DNA from: JAAYEA01 sp012689325
GTDB taxonomy: Bacteria > Chloroflexota > Anaerolineae > JAAYEA01
Direction: 5' to 3'
NCBI GenBank assembly: GCA_036841525.1
Contig: DAITVZ010000041.1
Location: 1 to 44,588 of the forward strand
Length of the DNA: 44,588 bases
In this document: positions 30,491 to 37,682 of the stretch, in pieces
Layout: each line of letters opens with the position of its first letter
Numbering within the stretch: the first letter of the stretch is position 1
The notes under the pieces: model-generated
Databases searched by the model: none
The model's input: only the letters and a program-made list of their open reading frames with translations
Told to the model about the DNA's origin: nothing
Made by a program: the position numbers and the translations under genes

Positions 30491-30563
30491 GCGGACGGCT
30501 GCTCCTCAAGTACTTCGACGACTTGGCACTCTCCACATCCGGGTGCCACTTTTCTATCTGTTT

Positions 30564-30592
30564 ATACTAGCCCGAAACGCCTCTTTTGTCAA
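30564..30592 (-). promoter_or_regulatory. Promoter of the dnaJ-prmA-rsmE operon
   Basis: Minus strand TTGACA (30592-30587), 17-base spacer, TAGTAT (30569-30564), giving a leader of about 65 bases. I see no CIRCE element. Confidence 0.75.
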
Positions 30593-30620
30593 AACACTCG
30601 GGGCCGGAGGGATCGCGGAA

Positions 30621-30649
30621 TTGACAGAAGTGGGGGCGCCACGTACAAT
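30621..30649 (+). promoter_or_regulatory. Promoter of the M16 protease genes
   Basis: TTGACA (30621-30626), 17-base spacer, TACAAT (30644-30649). It is divergent from the dnaJ promoter, with 28 bases between the two -35 boxes. Confidence 0.8.
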
Positions 30650-30716
30650 GAGGCCCATGTCCGGGCCACGCGCCGCGTCTGGCGTGTGGCCTTAGCGCCG
30701 TCAGAGGAGGATACGC

Positions 30717-31991
30717 ATGTTGTCAAGCTTTCAGCTGGATAACGGGCTGCGGGTGCTGATCAAAGAGATGCACCACGCCCCGGTGGCCAGCTTTTGGGTG
30801 TGGTATCGCGTGGGCAGCCGCAACGAGATCCCTGGCATCACCGGCATCTCGCATTGGGTGGAGCATATGCTCTTCAAGGGCACCGACCTCTTCCCCAAGG
30901 GCGAGCTGGACCGGCAGATCGCTAGCCACGGTGGGATGCTGAACGGGATGACCTGGATGGATTTCACCACCTTTTTGGAGACGCTGCCCTCCGATCAGAT
31001 CGACCTGGGGCTGCGGATCGAAGCGGATCGCATGTTCAACGCCCTTTTCGACCTGGAGGAGGTGGCCTCCGAGCGCTCGGTGATCATCTCGGAGCGGCAG
31101 GGCGCGGAGAACCGCCCCACCTTTTTGCTGGGCGAGGAGCTGCAGGCGGCGGCTTTCCGCGTGCACCCCTATCGCCAAGAGACCATCGGCAATATGTGCG
31201 ACCTGGAGACCATCAGCCGGCAACAGCTCTGGGACCATTATCGCACCTATTACGGCCCGCACAACGCCATCGCCGTGCTGGTCGGCGACGTGGATGCGCA
31301 GCGCTCGCGGGGGCGCATCGAAGAGCTGTTCGGCTCCTTGCCCCGCGGCCCGCAGCCGGCCTCCGTCACCCAGCGCGAGCCGGAGCAGAAGGGCGAGCGC
31401 CGCGTGCATCTGGAGGGCGACGGCTCCACATCCTATATCGATATCGCCTATCACGCGCCGGCGGCGCAGGACCCGGACTTTTCCACGCTGCGCGTGCTGA
31501 ATGCGGTGCTGGCGGGGGCCAACAGCATGTCGCTCTTTAGCGGCGGCGGGGGCAGCAACCGCAGCTCTCGCCTGTATAAGGCGTTGGTGGAGACCGAGCT
31601 GGCCACCTCGGTGAGCGGCGAGGTCACGCCCACCATGGACCCGTTCCTGTATATCGTTTCCGCCACGGTGCGCTCCGGGCATGCGGCGGCAGAGGTGGAG
31701 GCCGCGCTGGATGCCGAGCTGCAGCGCCTGGTGGACCAGCCGGTCACCTCGGAGGAACTGGTGAAGGCGGCCAAGCAGGTGCGCGCCCAGTTCGCCTATT
31801 CTTCCGAGAGCGTCACCAACCAGGCCTATTGGTACGGCTTTTCCGAGATCGTGGCCGATTACACCTGGTTCGAGACCTTTCTTGATCGGCTGGCTGCCGT
31901 GACCGCCGAGGATGTGCAACGGCTGGCCCAAAAGATGCTGACGCGTCGCAACCGGACCGTGGGGACCTATGTCCCGCGCAATGAGCGATAG
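30717..31991 (+). CDS. M16-family zinc peptidase, catalytic subunit
   Basis: A 424-residue insulysin/mitochondrial-processing-type protease. The inverted zinc motif HxxEH is HWVEH at residues 46-50, and the distal zinc ligand is expected at Glu126 (VIISERQ). The second half is the usual inactive repeat with a GGGGSNRSSRLYKALVE segment, a form of the glycine-rich loop that guides substrate. No signal peptide is visible, so it is probably cytoplasmic or exported by an unseen route. ATG 30717 follows GAGGAGG. The next gene is a related subunit without the zinc motif, 14 bases downstream, as in known M16B heterodimers. Confidence 0.93.
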   Translation: MLSSFQLDNGLRVLIKEMHHAPVASFWVWYRVGSRNEIPGITGISHWVEHMLFKGTDLFPKGELDRQIASHGGMLNGMTWMDFTTFLETLPSDQIDLGLRIEADRMFNALFDLEEVASERSVIISERQGAENRPTFLLGEELQAAAFRVHPYRQETIGNMCDLETISRQQLWDHYRTYYGPHNAIAVLVGDVDAQRSRGRIEELFGSLPRGPQPASVTQREPEQKGERRVHLEGDGSTSYIDIAYHAPAAQDPDFSTLRVLNAVLAGANSMSLFSGGGGSNRSSRLYKALVETELATSVSGEVTPTMDPFLYIVSATVRSGHAAAEVEAALDAELQRLVDQPVTSEELVKAAKQVRAQFAYSSESVTNQAYWYGFSEIVADYTWFETFLDRLAAVTAEDVQRLAQKMLTRRNRTVGTYVPRNER

Positions 31992-32005
31992 GGTAGGGGG
32001 ATAGG

Positions 32006-33310
32006 GTGAGCGAGATCAGATTGACGGCCGATACGGCCAGGTGGACATCGGTCCCGGGGCCCAAGACCATCGTGCGCCAGGAGCTGCCCAACGGCATCGT
32101 CTGCCTGGTATATGAGAACTTTTCCAGCCCCTCCGTGGTGATCCAGGGGCGCTTCCCCGCGGGCGCGCTATCGGTGCCCCGGGCCAAGGCGGGCTTGACG
32201 GGTTTCGTCGCGGATATGCTCATGCGCGGCACGGCGCACCGGACCTTTGCGGAGATCAACGAGAGCATCGAAAGCGTGGGGGCGTCGCTGGATTTCGATA
32301 CGAGCTGGCATGCGACCTCCTTTTCCGGACAGTCGCTGGTGGAGGATATGCCGCTCTTGTTCGATATCGTGGCAGATTGCCTGCGCTATCCTACCTTTCC
32401 GGCGGAGCAGATGGCCAAGGTGCGCGGCGAAGTCCTCACCTCGCTGGAGCAGCGGGCCCACGACACGCGCCGCATGGCCATGCTGACGCTGTACGAGACC
32501 CTGTTCGAGGGGCATCCCATGAGCATCAGCGGACTGGGCTACAAGGACAGCATCGAGGGCCTCACCGCGGACGACCTCCGCGGCTATTACGAAGCCCACT
32601 ATCGCCCTCAGGGGCTGACCATCACGGTCGTAGGCGCGGTCAAGGCGAGCCAGGCCATCGAGACGGTCCAGCGGGCCCTGGGCGACTGGACCCGGCCGGC
32701 CTCCGTCGCCACTGCGCTGCCTCCCCTGCCCAAGCTGACGGCGGAGAAAAGGCGCGAGGTCGCCATCCCCGGCAAGACGCAGTCGGACCTGGTGCTGGGC
32801 TGGATCGGCCCGGAGCGGCGGCACCCTGACTATCAGGCGGCGCGGCTCGCCAACACGGTGCTGGGGGTCTTTGGCATGATGGGGCGCATCGGCGATAACG
32901 TGCGCGATCGGCAGGGGCTGGCCTATTACGCCTATAGCACCCTGATCAGCGGCCTCACCTCGGGGCCGTGGATGGCGATCGCTGGGGTGGATCCGAGCCA
33001 CGTCGAGCAGGCCGTCACCAGCATCCTGGAAGAGGTCCGGCGCATGCGCGAGGAGCTGGTGCCCGACCAAGAGCTCGCGGAGAACAAGGCCTATTTGGTC
33101 GGCTCCATGCCCCTGGCGTTGGAAACCAACGCCGGCGTGGCTTCCACCCTGGAGACGATGGAAACCTATGGGCTGGGCCTGGACTATCTGGAGCGCTATC
33201 CGATCCTGGTGAACGAAGTCACGGCGCAGGATATCCAGCGGGTCTCGGCTACGTATTTGGACCCGCAAGCCTACGCGCTATCCGTCGCCCGCCCGGAGGG
33301 CAAAGCCTGA
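32006..33310 (+). CDS. M16-family protein lacking the zinc motif (non-catalytic partner)
   Basis: A 434-residue homologue of the protein before it. The N-terminal position of HxxEH is occupied by FVADMLMRGTAHRTF, so the zinc ligands are absent. The family fold is kept (FNEIN-type helix EINESIESVGASLDF, YYEAHYRPQGLTITVVGAV, DRQGLAYYAYSTLISG). In paired M16 enzymes one subunit holds zinc and the other supplies the substrate-guiding loop with Arg/Tyr, which is the likely role here. GTG 32006 is preceded by a G-rich site. Cotranscribed with the active subunit. A hairpin starts 15 bases after its stop. Confidence 0.9.
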   Translation: MSEIRLTADTARWTSVPGPKTIVRQELPNGIVCLVYENFSSPSVVIQGRFPAGALSVPRAKAGLTGFVADMLMRGTAHRTFAEINESIESVGASLDFDTSWHATSFSGQSLVEDMPLLFDIVADCLRYPTFPAEQMAKVRGEVLTSLEQRAHDTRRMAMLTLYETLFEGHPMSISGLGYKDSIEGLTADDLRGYYEAHYRPQGLTITVVGAVKASQAIETVQRALGDWTRPASVATALPPLPKLTAEKRREVAIPGKTQSDLVLGWIGPERRHPDYQAARLANTVLGVFGMMGRIGDNVRDRQGLAYYAYSTLISGLTSGPWMAIAGVDPSHVEQAVTSILEEVRRMREELVPDQELAENKAYLVGSMPLALETNAGVASTLETMETYGLGLDYLERYPILVNEVTAQDIQRVSATYLDPQAYALSVARPEGKA

Positions 33311-33317
33311 GTCGGTC

Positions 33318-33359
33318 AAAAGGAGAGCCGGCGCTCGCTGTGGCAAACGAGCGCCGGCT
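33318..33359 (-). terminator. Terminator of the predicted small RNA
   Basis: A 12-bp perfect stem (33348-33359 with 33326-33337) and a 10-base loop. On the minus strand it is followed by CTCCTTTT, while on the plus strand it is followed by TTGGAGG, so it fits minus-strand termination better. Confidence 0.65.
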
Positions 33360-33437
33360 TGGAGGAGGAGCTGCCCCAATGCGGGCAGTTCCGGAGAAAC
33401 TGGAGATCCCCCCATCTCCAGTCCCTCCCCGGATTTC
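33318..33437 (-). ncRNA. Predicted small RNA with anti-Shine-Dalgarno segment
   Basis: On the minus strand a promoter (33472-33444) is followed by about 120 bases with no plausible reading frame and three hairpins. The first has arms ACTGGAGAT/ATCTCCAGT (33422-33414 and 33407-33399), extended through G-T pairs to CC/GG. The second is CTGCCC/GGGCAG (33388-33383 and 33376-33371 as complement). Then comes an apparently single-stranded CU-rich stretch, CUCCUCCUCC (33370-33361), complementary to a Shine-Dalgarno sequence. The last is a 12-bp terminator hairpin with a T run. The combination of promoter, C-rich loop and terminator is that of trans-acting riboregulators. It matches no RNA family I know. 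Everything is predicted from sequence. Confidence 0.55.
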
Positions 33438-33555
33438 AACTATATTCTATTACAAAACCGTCGCTCTGTCAAGAGAGAGCAATGGATTCTGTGGCTCCCT
33501 GCGAGCCCACCGGGCGATCCAGAGCACCGTCGCTGATTCGCCGAGCTTTCGCTGA
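33379..33555 (+). CDS. Doubtful small ORF antisense to the predicted RNA
   Basis: A 58-codon frame with GGAGGAGGAG eight bases before an ATG at 33379, ending 11 bases before the ABC-domain gene. The translation (MRAVPEKLEIPPSPVPPRIS...) has no known motif. It may be a leader ORF or chance; the same bases form the hairpins of the minus-strand RNA. Confidence 0.25.
   Translation: MRAVPEKLEIPPSPVPPRISTIFYYKTVALSRESNGFCGSLRAHRAIQSTVADSPSFR
33444..33472 (-). promoter_or_regulatory. Promoter of the predicted small RNA
   Basis: Minus strand consensus TTGACA (33472-33467), 17-base spacer, TAGAAT (33449-33444). Start expected near 33437. Confidence 0.65.
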
Positions 33556-33566
33556 GGAGGAGGGGC

Positions 33567-34556
33567 ATGCCCCAGAGACCGTCTCGTCGCAACCTGAGCG
33601 TCCAGCGCCTCTTGGGGCTGGCCCGGCAGCGCTTCGCTACGGACCCGAGCTGGCGGTTCTTCCGGGACGTGGGGCTGCTGATCTGGGAGTACAAGTGGTT
33701 CAGCCTGACCATCATTGCTGTGACCATCTTTCAAGAGTTCGCGGCGCTGTGGCCGGTGAACCTGCTGGGCCAGTTTGTGGACCGCCTGGAGACGGGCGAC
33801 TTGGGCAACACGGTCTGGTTGCTCTTCGGCGCCAGCTTGTTCTATCCAGGCCTGGCCCGGGCCAACGTCATCCTGCGGCACGTCATGTTTTACAACGCCG
33901 ATTTCGACAAGCGTGTCGAGATGATCGTGGCGGCGGGGGATGAAGGCTACGCCACGGACCTGGAGGCAGCGGGGGCGGCGCATACCCGCATCGTCAACGC
34001 GGTGTCGGGCATCACCAATACCATGTACCACGTTCTGGGCAGCTTTACGCCGGTGATCATCAAGGTCATCATCGTCTCCGGCAGGCTGCTGGGCTATAAC
34101 CGGATGCTGGGCTGGGTCTATCTGGCGAGCCTGGTGTTGCCCGCGGTATTGACGATCATCTTTAACCGCGTCCTGCGCGTTCTGCTGGACTCGCAGTACT
34201 CGGTCATCGGCGCCGTCACCGGATCGGGGATCAAGACCATCAGCGAGCGCGAGAACACGGACGCGCGGACGCGGTTCCTGGAGAGCATGCGCACGCGCCG
34301 CCATGTGCTGAATTCGCTGTTGGCCAGGAGCCAGACGTTCATCTATATCCGCGAGGCCATGCTGGTGGGCAGCCAGTTTCTGGTGGTCTTTTTGGCCCTG
34401 GCCATGCGCGAAGAGCTGAGCATCACCCCTGGCGATTTCACCCGCATCATCGGCTATACCGCGCAGGTGGGGGCGGCGTTCATCAACGCGGCGGCCAACC
34501 TGGACAACATTGTTAGCTATAGCCGGGCTTATCACGTCTTTGCCCTGAGGAAATAG
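33567..34556 (+). CDS. Stand-alone ABC exporter transmembrane domain (no ATPase domain)
   Basis: A 329-residue protein that looks like the type I exporter membrane domain, with hydrophobic helices near residues 47-65, 82-100, 150-175, 185-205 and 265-290. The sequence ends at AYHVFALRK, exactly where an ABC exporter would pass into its nucleotide-binding domain. No Walker A, ABC signature or Walker B exists in the gene or in any frame after it, because homoserine dehydrogenase starts on the other strand 23 bases later. ATG 33567 follows GAGGAGGAGGGG. It could be a truncated remnant, or a membrane half that pairs with an ATPase encoded elsewhere. The frame is otherwise intact. Confidence 0.75.
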   Translation: MPQRPSRRNLSVQRLLGLARQRFATDPSWRFFRDVGLLIWEYKWFSLTIIAVTIFQEFAALWPVNLLGQFVDRLETGDLGNTVWLLFGASLFYPGLARANVILRHVMFYNADFDKRVEMIVAAGDEGYATDLEAAGAAHTRIVNAVSGITNTMYHVLGSFTPVIIKVIIVSGRLLGYNRMLGWVYLASLVLPAVLTIIFNRVLRVLLDSQYSVIGAVTGSGIKTISERENTDARTRFLESMRTRRHVLNSLLARSQTFIYIREAMLVGSQFLVVFLALAMREELSITPGDFTRIIGYTAQVGAAFINAAANLDNIVSYSRAYHVFALRK

Positions 34557-34579
34557 CCCGCCCTGGCCGCTGCCGCACC

Positions 34580-35614
34580 CTACCCGCAGATGGCGACCAC
34601 GTCGCGCAGCATGGCTCCGGCGGTGGTCAGCACCCCTTGTTGTCCGGCCACGGCGGCAATGGTCCCCTGCACATCGGTGTAATAGATGATCCCCATCTGG
34701 TCAGCGGTGAGCCGAGCCAGGGGGTGGGTCAGCGGGATGGTCGTCGGCCGCACGGCCAGCTTGTAGCCGTCGCCGGCTTGGGCCGCCGTGGCCAGCAGCT
34801 TGATGGCCGAGCCCTCCGCCTGGGCCCGTTGCAGCGCCTCGATCCGCACGCCGCGAATTCCCTCGACCTCGACATCCGCGAGGGTGACAGGGAGGCCGAG
34901 CACGCTGTTGGCCAGGATCACCAGCTTGTTGGCCGCGTCCCACCCGTCGATGTCCAGCGTGGGATCGGCTTCGGCGATGCCCTCGGCCTGGGCCTGGGCC
35001 AGCGCCACGTCAAAGCTCAGCCCCTTTTCCGCCATCCGGCAGAGGATCGTGTTGGTGGTCATGTTAAAGATCCCCTCAAGGCGCGCGACCTGGCACCCCA
35101 AAAGATCCCGCTGCCCGATGTTGACCGTGGGGCAGGAGCCGGCGACGGCGGCGCTGTGCTTCAGCGCGACCCCCTGCTGGCGCGCCAGCGCCATCAGGTG
35201 GGGATAGGCCAGCACCAGCGGGCCCTTGTTGGCGCTGACCACGTGCATCTTGAGGCCCAGCGCCGTCTCGATGGTCCGCAAGCCCGGCTGCCCATCCACA
35301 ATGTTGGTGGGGGAGGCTTCCAGCAAGAGATCGGCCCCGCACCGGCGCACCAGCTCGTCCGGCGGCATGCCCGGCTGGCCGTGTGCCGGCAGGGCGGCGG
35401 CGCCGCGCCCCGCGGCCTTGAGCGACAGGATATCCGCCGGGCGCAGCCCCGCCGGGTCCAGCGCGGCCCCGGAGCGATCGGCCAGGCCGACCAGGGTCAT
35501 CTCAAAGCCGTGGCGCTGCCGGAGCAGCTCGGCTTTATCCAACATCAGTTGTAGAAAGGCGCGGCCAATGTTGCCAGCGCCGACCAAAGCCACCCTGACC
35601 TGCTTTACGGTCAT
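34580..35614 (-). CDS. Homoserine dehydrogenase (monofunctional)
   Basis: A 344-residue NAD(P)-dependent enzyme that converts aspartate semialdehyde to homoserine on the route to threonine and methionine. The Rossmann motif is VGAGNIGRAFL near residue 10. The catalytic domain has VVSANKGPL, VAGSCPTV, IFNMTTNTILCRMAEKG and the family signature EGIAEADPTLDIDGWDAANKLVIL with the conserved Asp and Lys. There is no C-terminal ACT domain, so no threonine feedback through ACT is expected. The start is the ATG at 35614 with AGGGG upstream; the frame to 35641 is an extension without support. Divergent from a PdxA-family gene. Confidence 0.88.
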   Translation of the reverse strand: MTVKQVRVALVGAGNIGRAFLQLMLDKAELLRQRHGFEMTLVGLADRSGAALDPAGLRPADILSLKAAGRGAAALPAHGQPGMPPDELVRRCGADLLLEASPTNIVDGQPGLRTIETALGLKMHVVSANKGPLVLAYPHLMALARQQGVALKHSAAVAGSCPTVNIGQRDLLGCQVARLEGIFNMTTNTILCRMAEKGLSFDVALAQAQAEGIAEADPTLDIDGWDAANKLVILANSVLGLPVTLADVEVEGIRGVRIEALQRAQAEGSAIKLLATAAQAGDGYKLAVRPTTIPLTHPLARLTADQMGIIYYTDVQGTIAAVAGQQGVLTTAGAMLRDVVAICG

Positions 35615-35655
35615 GATCCGAACCCCTTTCGTTGGCGGCATCTCGAGTGAGCGCC

Positions 35656-35683
35656 ATTATGCCACGGATTTTCACCGCGCCAA
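35656..35683 (-). promoter_or_regulatory. Promoter of the homoserine dehydrogenase gene
   Basis: Minus strand TTGGCG (35683-35678), 16-base spacer, CATAAT (35661-35656), 41 bases before the ATG. Confidence 0.55.
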
Positions 35684-35703
35684 ACCACCACCGAGCCGGT
35701 GGC

Positions 35704-35733
35704 TTGGTCCCCGTCGGGCATTTGCGCTATACT
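35704..35733 (+). promoter_or_regulatory. Promoter of the PdxA-family gene
   Basis: TTGGTC (35704-35709), 18-base spacer, TATACT (35728-35733), 56 bases before the ATG at 35790. Confidence 0.6.
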
Positions 35734-35789
35734 GGGCCAGCGGTCGGTGTCTTGGACGCAGCGAGGCAGAGCGGATTGGAGAAGAAGGC

Positions 35790-36791
35790 ATGGAAAAACC
35801 GGTCATTGCGGTCAGTATGGGAGATCCCGCGGGCGTGGGGCCCGAGCTGGCGGTCAAGACGCTGCAGGCGCCCGCCACGTGGGAGATTTGCCGTCCCTTC
35901 ATCGTGGGCGATCTGGCGACGCTGGCCGAGATCGAGAGTGTGCTGCACACGGGGCTGCGCTTTCGGACCGTCGCCCGCCCCGCTGAGGCCCGCTTCGCGC
36001 CGCCGGTGGTGGATGTGTTGCCCCCGGAGCGACTCCCGGCGGGCCCGGTGCCCTGGGGCAAGGTGGACGCCCTCGGCGGCGAGGCCGCGGCGAGTTGCCT
36101 GAGGGCGATCATGGCCCTGGCCCAGCGCGGCGAGGTGCAGGGGGCGGCCCTGGCCCCGATGAACAAGGAAGCGTTTCACCAAGCCGGCTATGACTATATG
36201 GACGAGTTAGCCTACATGGCCGAGCTCACCGGCAGCCGGAACACCTATCTGTTCGGCGTGGCGCGCGGCTTGTGGACGACGATGGTCACGGAGCATATCG
36301 CTTTCCGCGACATGTTCGACCAAATCCGCCAAGAGCGCATCCTGGCGCACATCGTCGAGATGAACCGCGTGCTGTTGGGCGCTGGCATCGCCGCTCCGCG
36401 CATCGGCGTGGCGGCCCTGAACGTGCACGGCGGCGAGGGCGGGCTATACGGCAGGGAAGAGATCGAAGAGATCGCCCCGGCGATCCGGGCGGCGCGCGCA
36501 GCGCGGATCGACGCCCAGGGGCCGATTCCCGGCGATGCCCTCTTCCCGCTGGCGTTCGCGGGGCGTTTTGATGGGGTTGTCTGCATGTACCACGACCAGG
36601 CCAACATCGCCCGCAAGCTGCAGCCACGCGGGGAGGGCGCCACGATCTTTATGGGGCTGCCTATCCCCTGCGCCACCACGGCCCACGGCACCGCGTTCGA
36701 TATCGCCGGGAAGGGTCTGGCCGGCCCAGGAAGCTTGCAGGCGGCGCTGAGGTACGTGGCCCAGTTGGCCTCTCGGGCGCGCGGCTTGTGA
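35790..36791 (+). CDS. pdxA: PdxA-family 4-hydroxythreonine-4-phosphate dehydrogenase
   Basis: A 333-residue NAD-dependent dehydrogenase of the isocitrate/PdxA fold. PdxA oxidises 4-phosphohydroxythreonine in pyridoxal phosphate synthesis; close relatives (PdxA2/DtnX) oxidise D-threonate or D-erythronate 4-phosphate. Visible family segments are AVSMGDPAGVGPELAVK at the N-terminus, GAALAPMNKEAF, VTEHIAFRDM, ALNVHGGEGGLYGREE (usually NPHAGE-G), VCMYHDQANIARKLQ and CATTAHGTAFDIAGKG, which hold the metal-binding His residues. ATG 35790 has GGAGAAGAAGG upstream; the long frame from 35226 is antisense to homoserine dehydrogenase. No pdxJ or threonate kinase gene is near, so the exact substrate is open. 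Confidence 0.88.
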   Translation: MEKPVIAVSMGDPAGVGPELAVKTLQAPATWEICRPFIVGDLATLAEIESVLHTGLRFRTVARPAEARFAPPVVDVLPPERLPAGPVPWGKVDALGGEAAASCLRAIMALAQRGEVQGAALAPMNKEAFHQAGYDYMDELAYMAELTGSRNTYLFGVARGLWTTMVTEHIAFRDMFDQIRQERILAHIVEMNRVLLGAGIAAPRIGVAALNVHGGEGGLYGREEIEEIAPAIRAARAARIDAQGPIPGDALFPLAFAGRFDGVVCMYHDQANIARKLQPRGEGATIFMGLPIPCATTAHGTAFDIAGKGLAGPGSLQAALRYVAQLASRARGL

Positions 36792-36810
36792 GGCGATGCC
36801 CCAAAATACG

Positions 36811-36845
36811 ACGGAACCGGGGGCTGCCCTCCCCGGTTCCGTTTC
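36811..36845. terminator. Intrinsic terminator after the PdxA-family gene
   Basis: A 12-bp perfect stem (36811-36822 with 36831-36842) and an 8-base loop, then TT. It lies between convergent genes and may act in both directions. Confidence 0.8.
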
Positions 36846-36865
36846 AGTGGATCACATAACGCGCC

Positions 36866-37636
36866 CTAGCGGACGTCCGGCCTCAGGCTCGGCAGCACGC
36901 GCGGCGCGCCGGTCAAGACGCCCTCGTGCCCCTGGAAGCGGTCGAGGACGGCGATGCCGCCCGGTCCGATCTCGAAGCGCCGGATCTCTTTGGCGTGGTC
37001 GCTGCCGCGCAGCTTGAGCACGGTCAGCGCTCGGAACATGACACTATCTACCTCTACAAAGCCCAACAATAGCACCCCATCCACGATGAACAGGAGGCTC
37101 CCCTCGGCCTGGAGCGCCGCATCCGTGAGCGCCAGCGAGGTGGTGTTGGGCGCCTCGCTGAGCAGGATCGAGGTGATCTCTTCCCGCTTGAGCGCATTGA
37201 CGACCCGGGCATTCACCTCGCGCAGTTCCTCCGCGCTTCGGGCGAGCTTGTGCGCGTGGGTCATGCTATCCAGCACCAGGCGCTTGATCCCGTGGGCCCG
37301 GATCAACTCGGCCAAGGGGCTGCCAGGGGATTCCAGGCTGGCCAGGAAAACCTGCGGGGAGGTGAGCAGGATGCGCACTCCCCCGCGCTCTTCCAGGTCT
37401 CGCAGCTCCCAGCCCAGGCTGCGCGCGTCGCGATAGAGGGACTCGGGGAATTCCTCAAAGGTGACCAGCAGGCCCGGCTCGTTCTCCTGGACCGCGCCGT
37501 GGATCAGGAATTGCAGGCCCAGCGTCGTCTTGCCGACGCCCGCGGCTCCTCGGACCAGGACAGCGCTCTGCGGCAGAAAGCCGCCGCACAGCATCTCATC
37601 CAGGCCAGTGATCCCCGTGCTTACGCGCTTGCCCAT
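36866..37636 (-). CDS. KaiC/RadA-like single-domain ATPase
   Basis: A 256-residue RecA-fold ATPase of the KaiC/RAD55 group. It opens with the KaiC pattern VSTGITGLDEMLCGGFLPQSAVLVRG, then Walker A GAAGVGKTTL (30-39), ESLYRDARSLGWEL, Walker B IKRLVLDSM and a C-terminal strand-rich part (VMFRALTVLKLRGSDHAKEIRRFEIGPGGI) as in KaiC. Only one domain is present, whereas cyanobacterial KaiC has two. Such proteins are often signalling ATPases; no kaiA or kaiB is near. ATG 37636 follows AAGGAAG. It is 46 bases downstream of the parvulin lipoprotein gene and may share its transcript. Confidence 0.87.
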   Translation of the reverse strand: MGKRVSTGITGLDEMLCGGFLPQSAVLVRGAAGVGKTTLGLQFLIHGAVQENEPGLLVTFEEFPESLYRDARSLGWELRDLEERGGVRILLTSPQVFLASLESPGSPLAELIRAHGIKRLVLDSMTHAHKLARSAEELREVNARVVNALKREEITSILLSEAPNTTSLALTDAALQAEGSLLFIVDGVLLLGFVEVDSVMFRALTVLKLRGSDHAKEIRRFEIGPGGIAVLDRFQGHEGVLTGAPRVLPSLRPDVR

Positions 37637-37682
37637 CGGTTCTTCCTTTTCAGTGGTCGCGACTATCCGGGCTGGAAGTACG

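Noticed and set aside
33326..33359. Plus-strand terminator of the M16 genes
   Set aside because: The stem is strong, but the plus strand has no T run after it, while the minus strand does. A role on both strands is not excluded.
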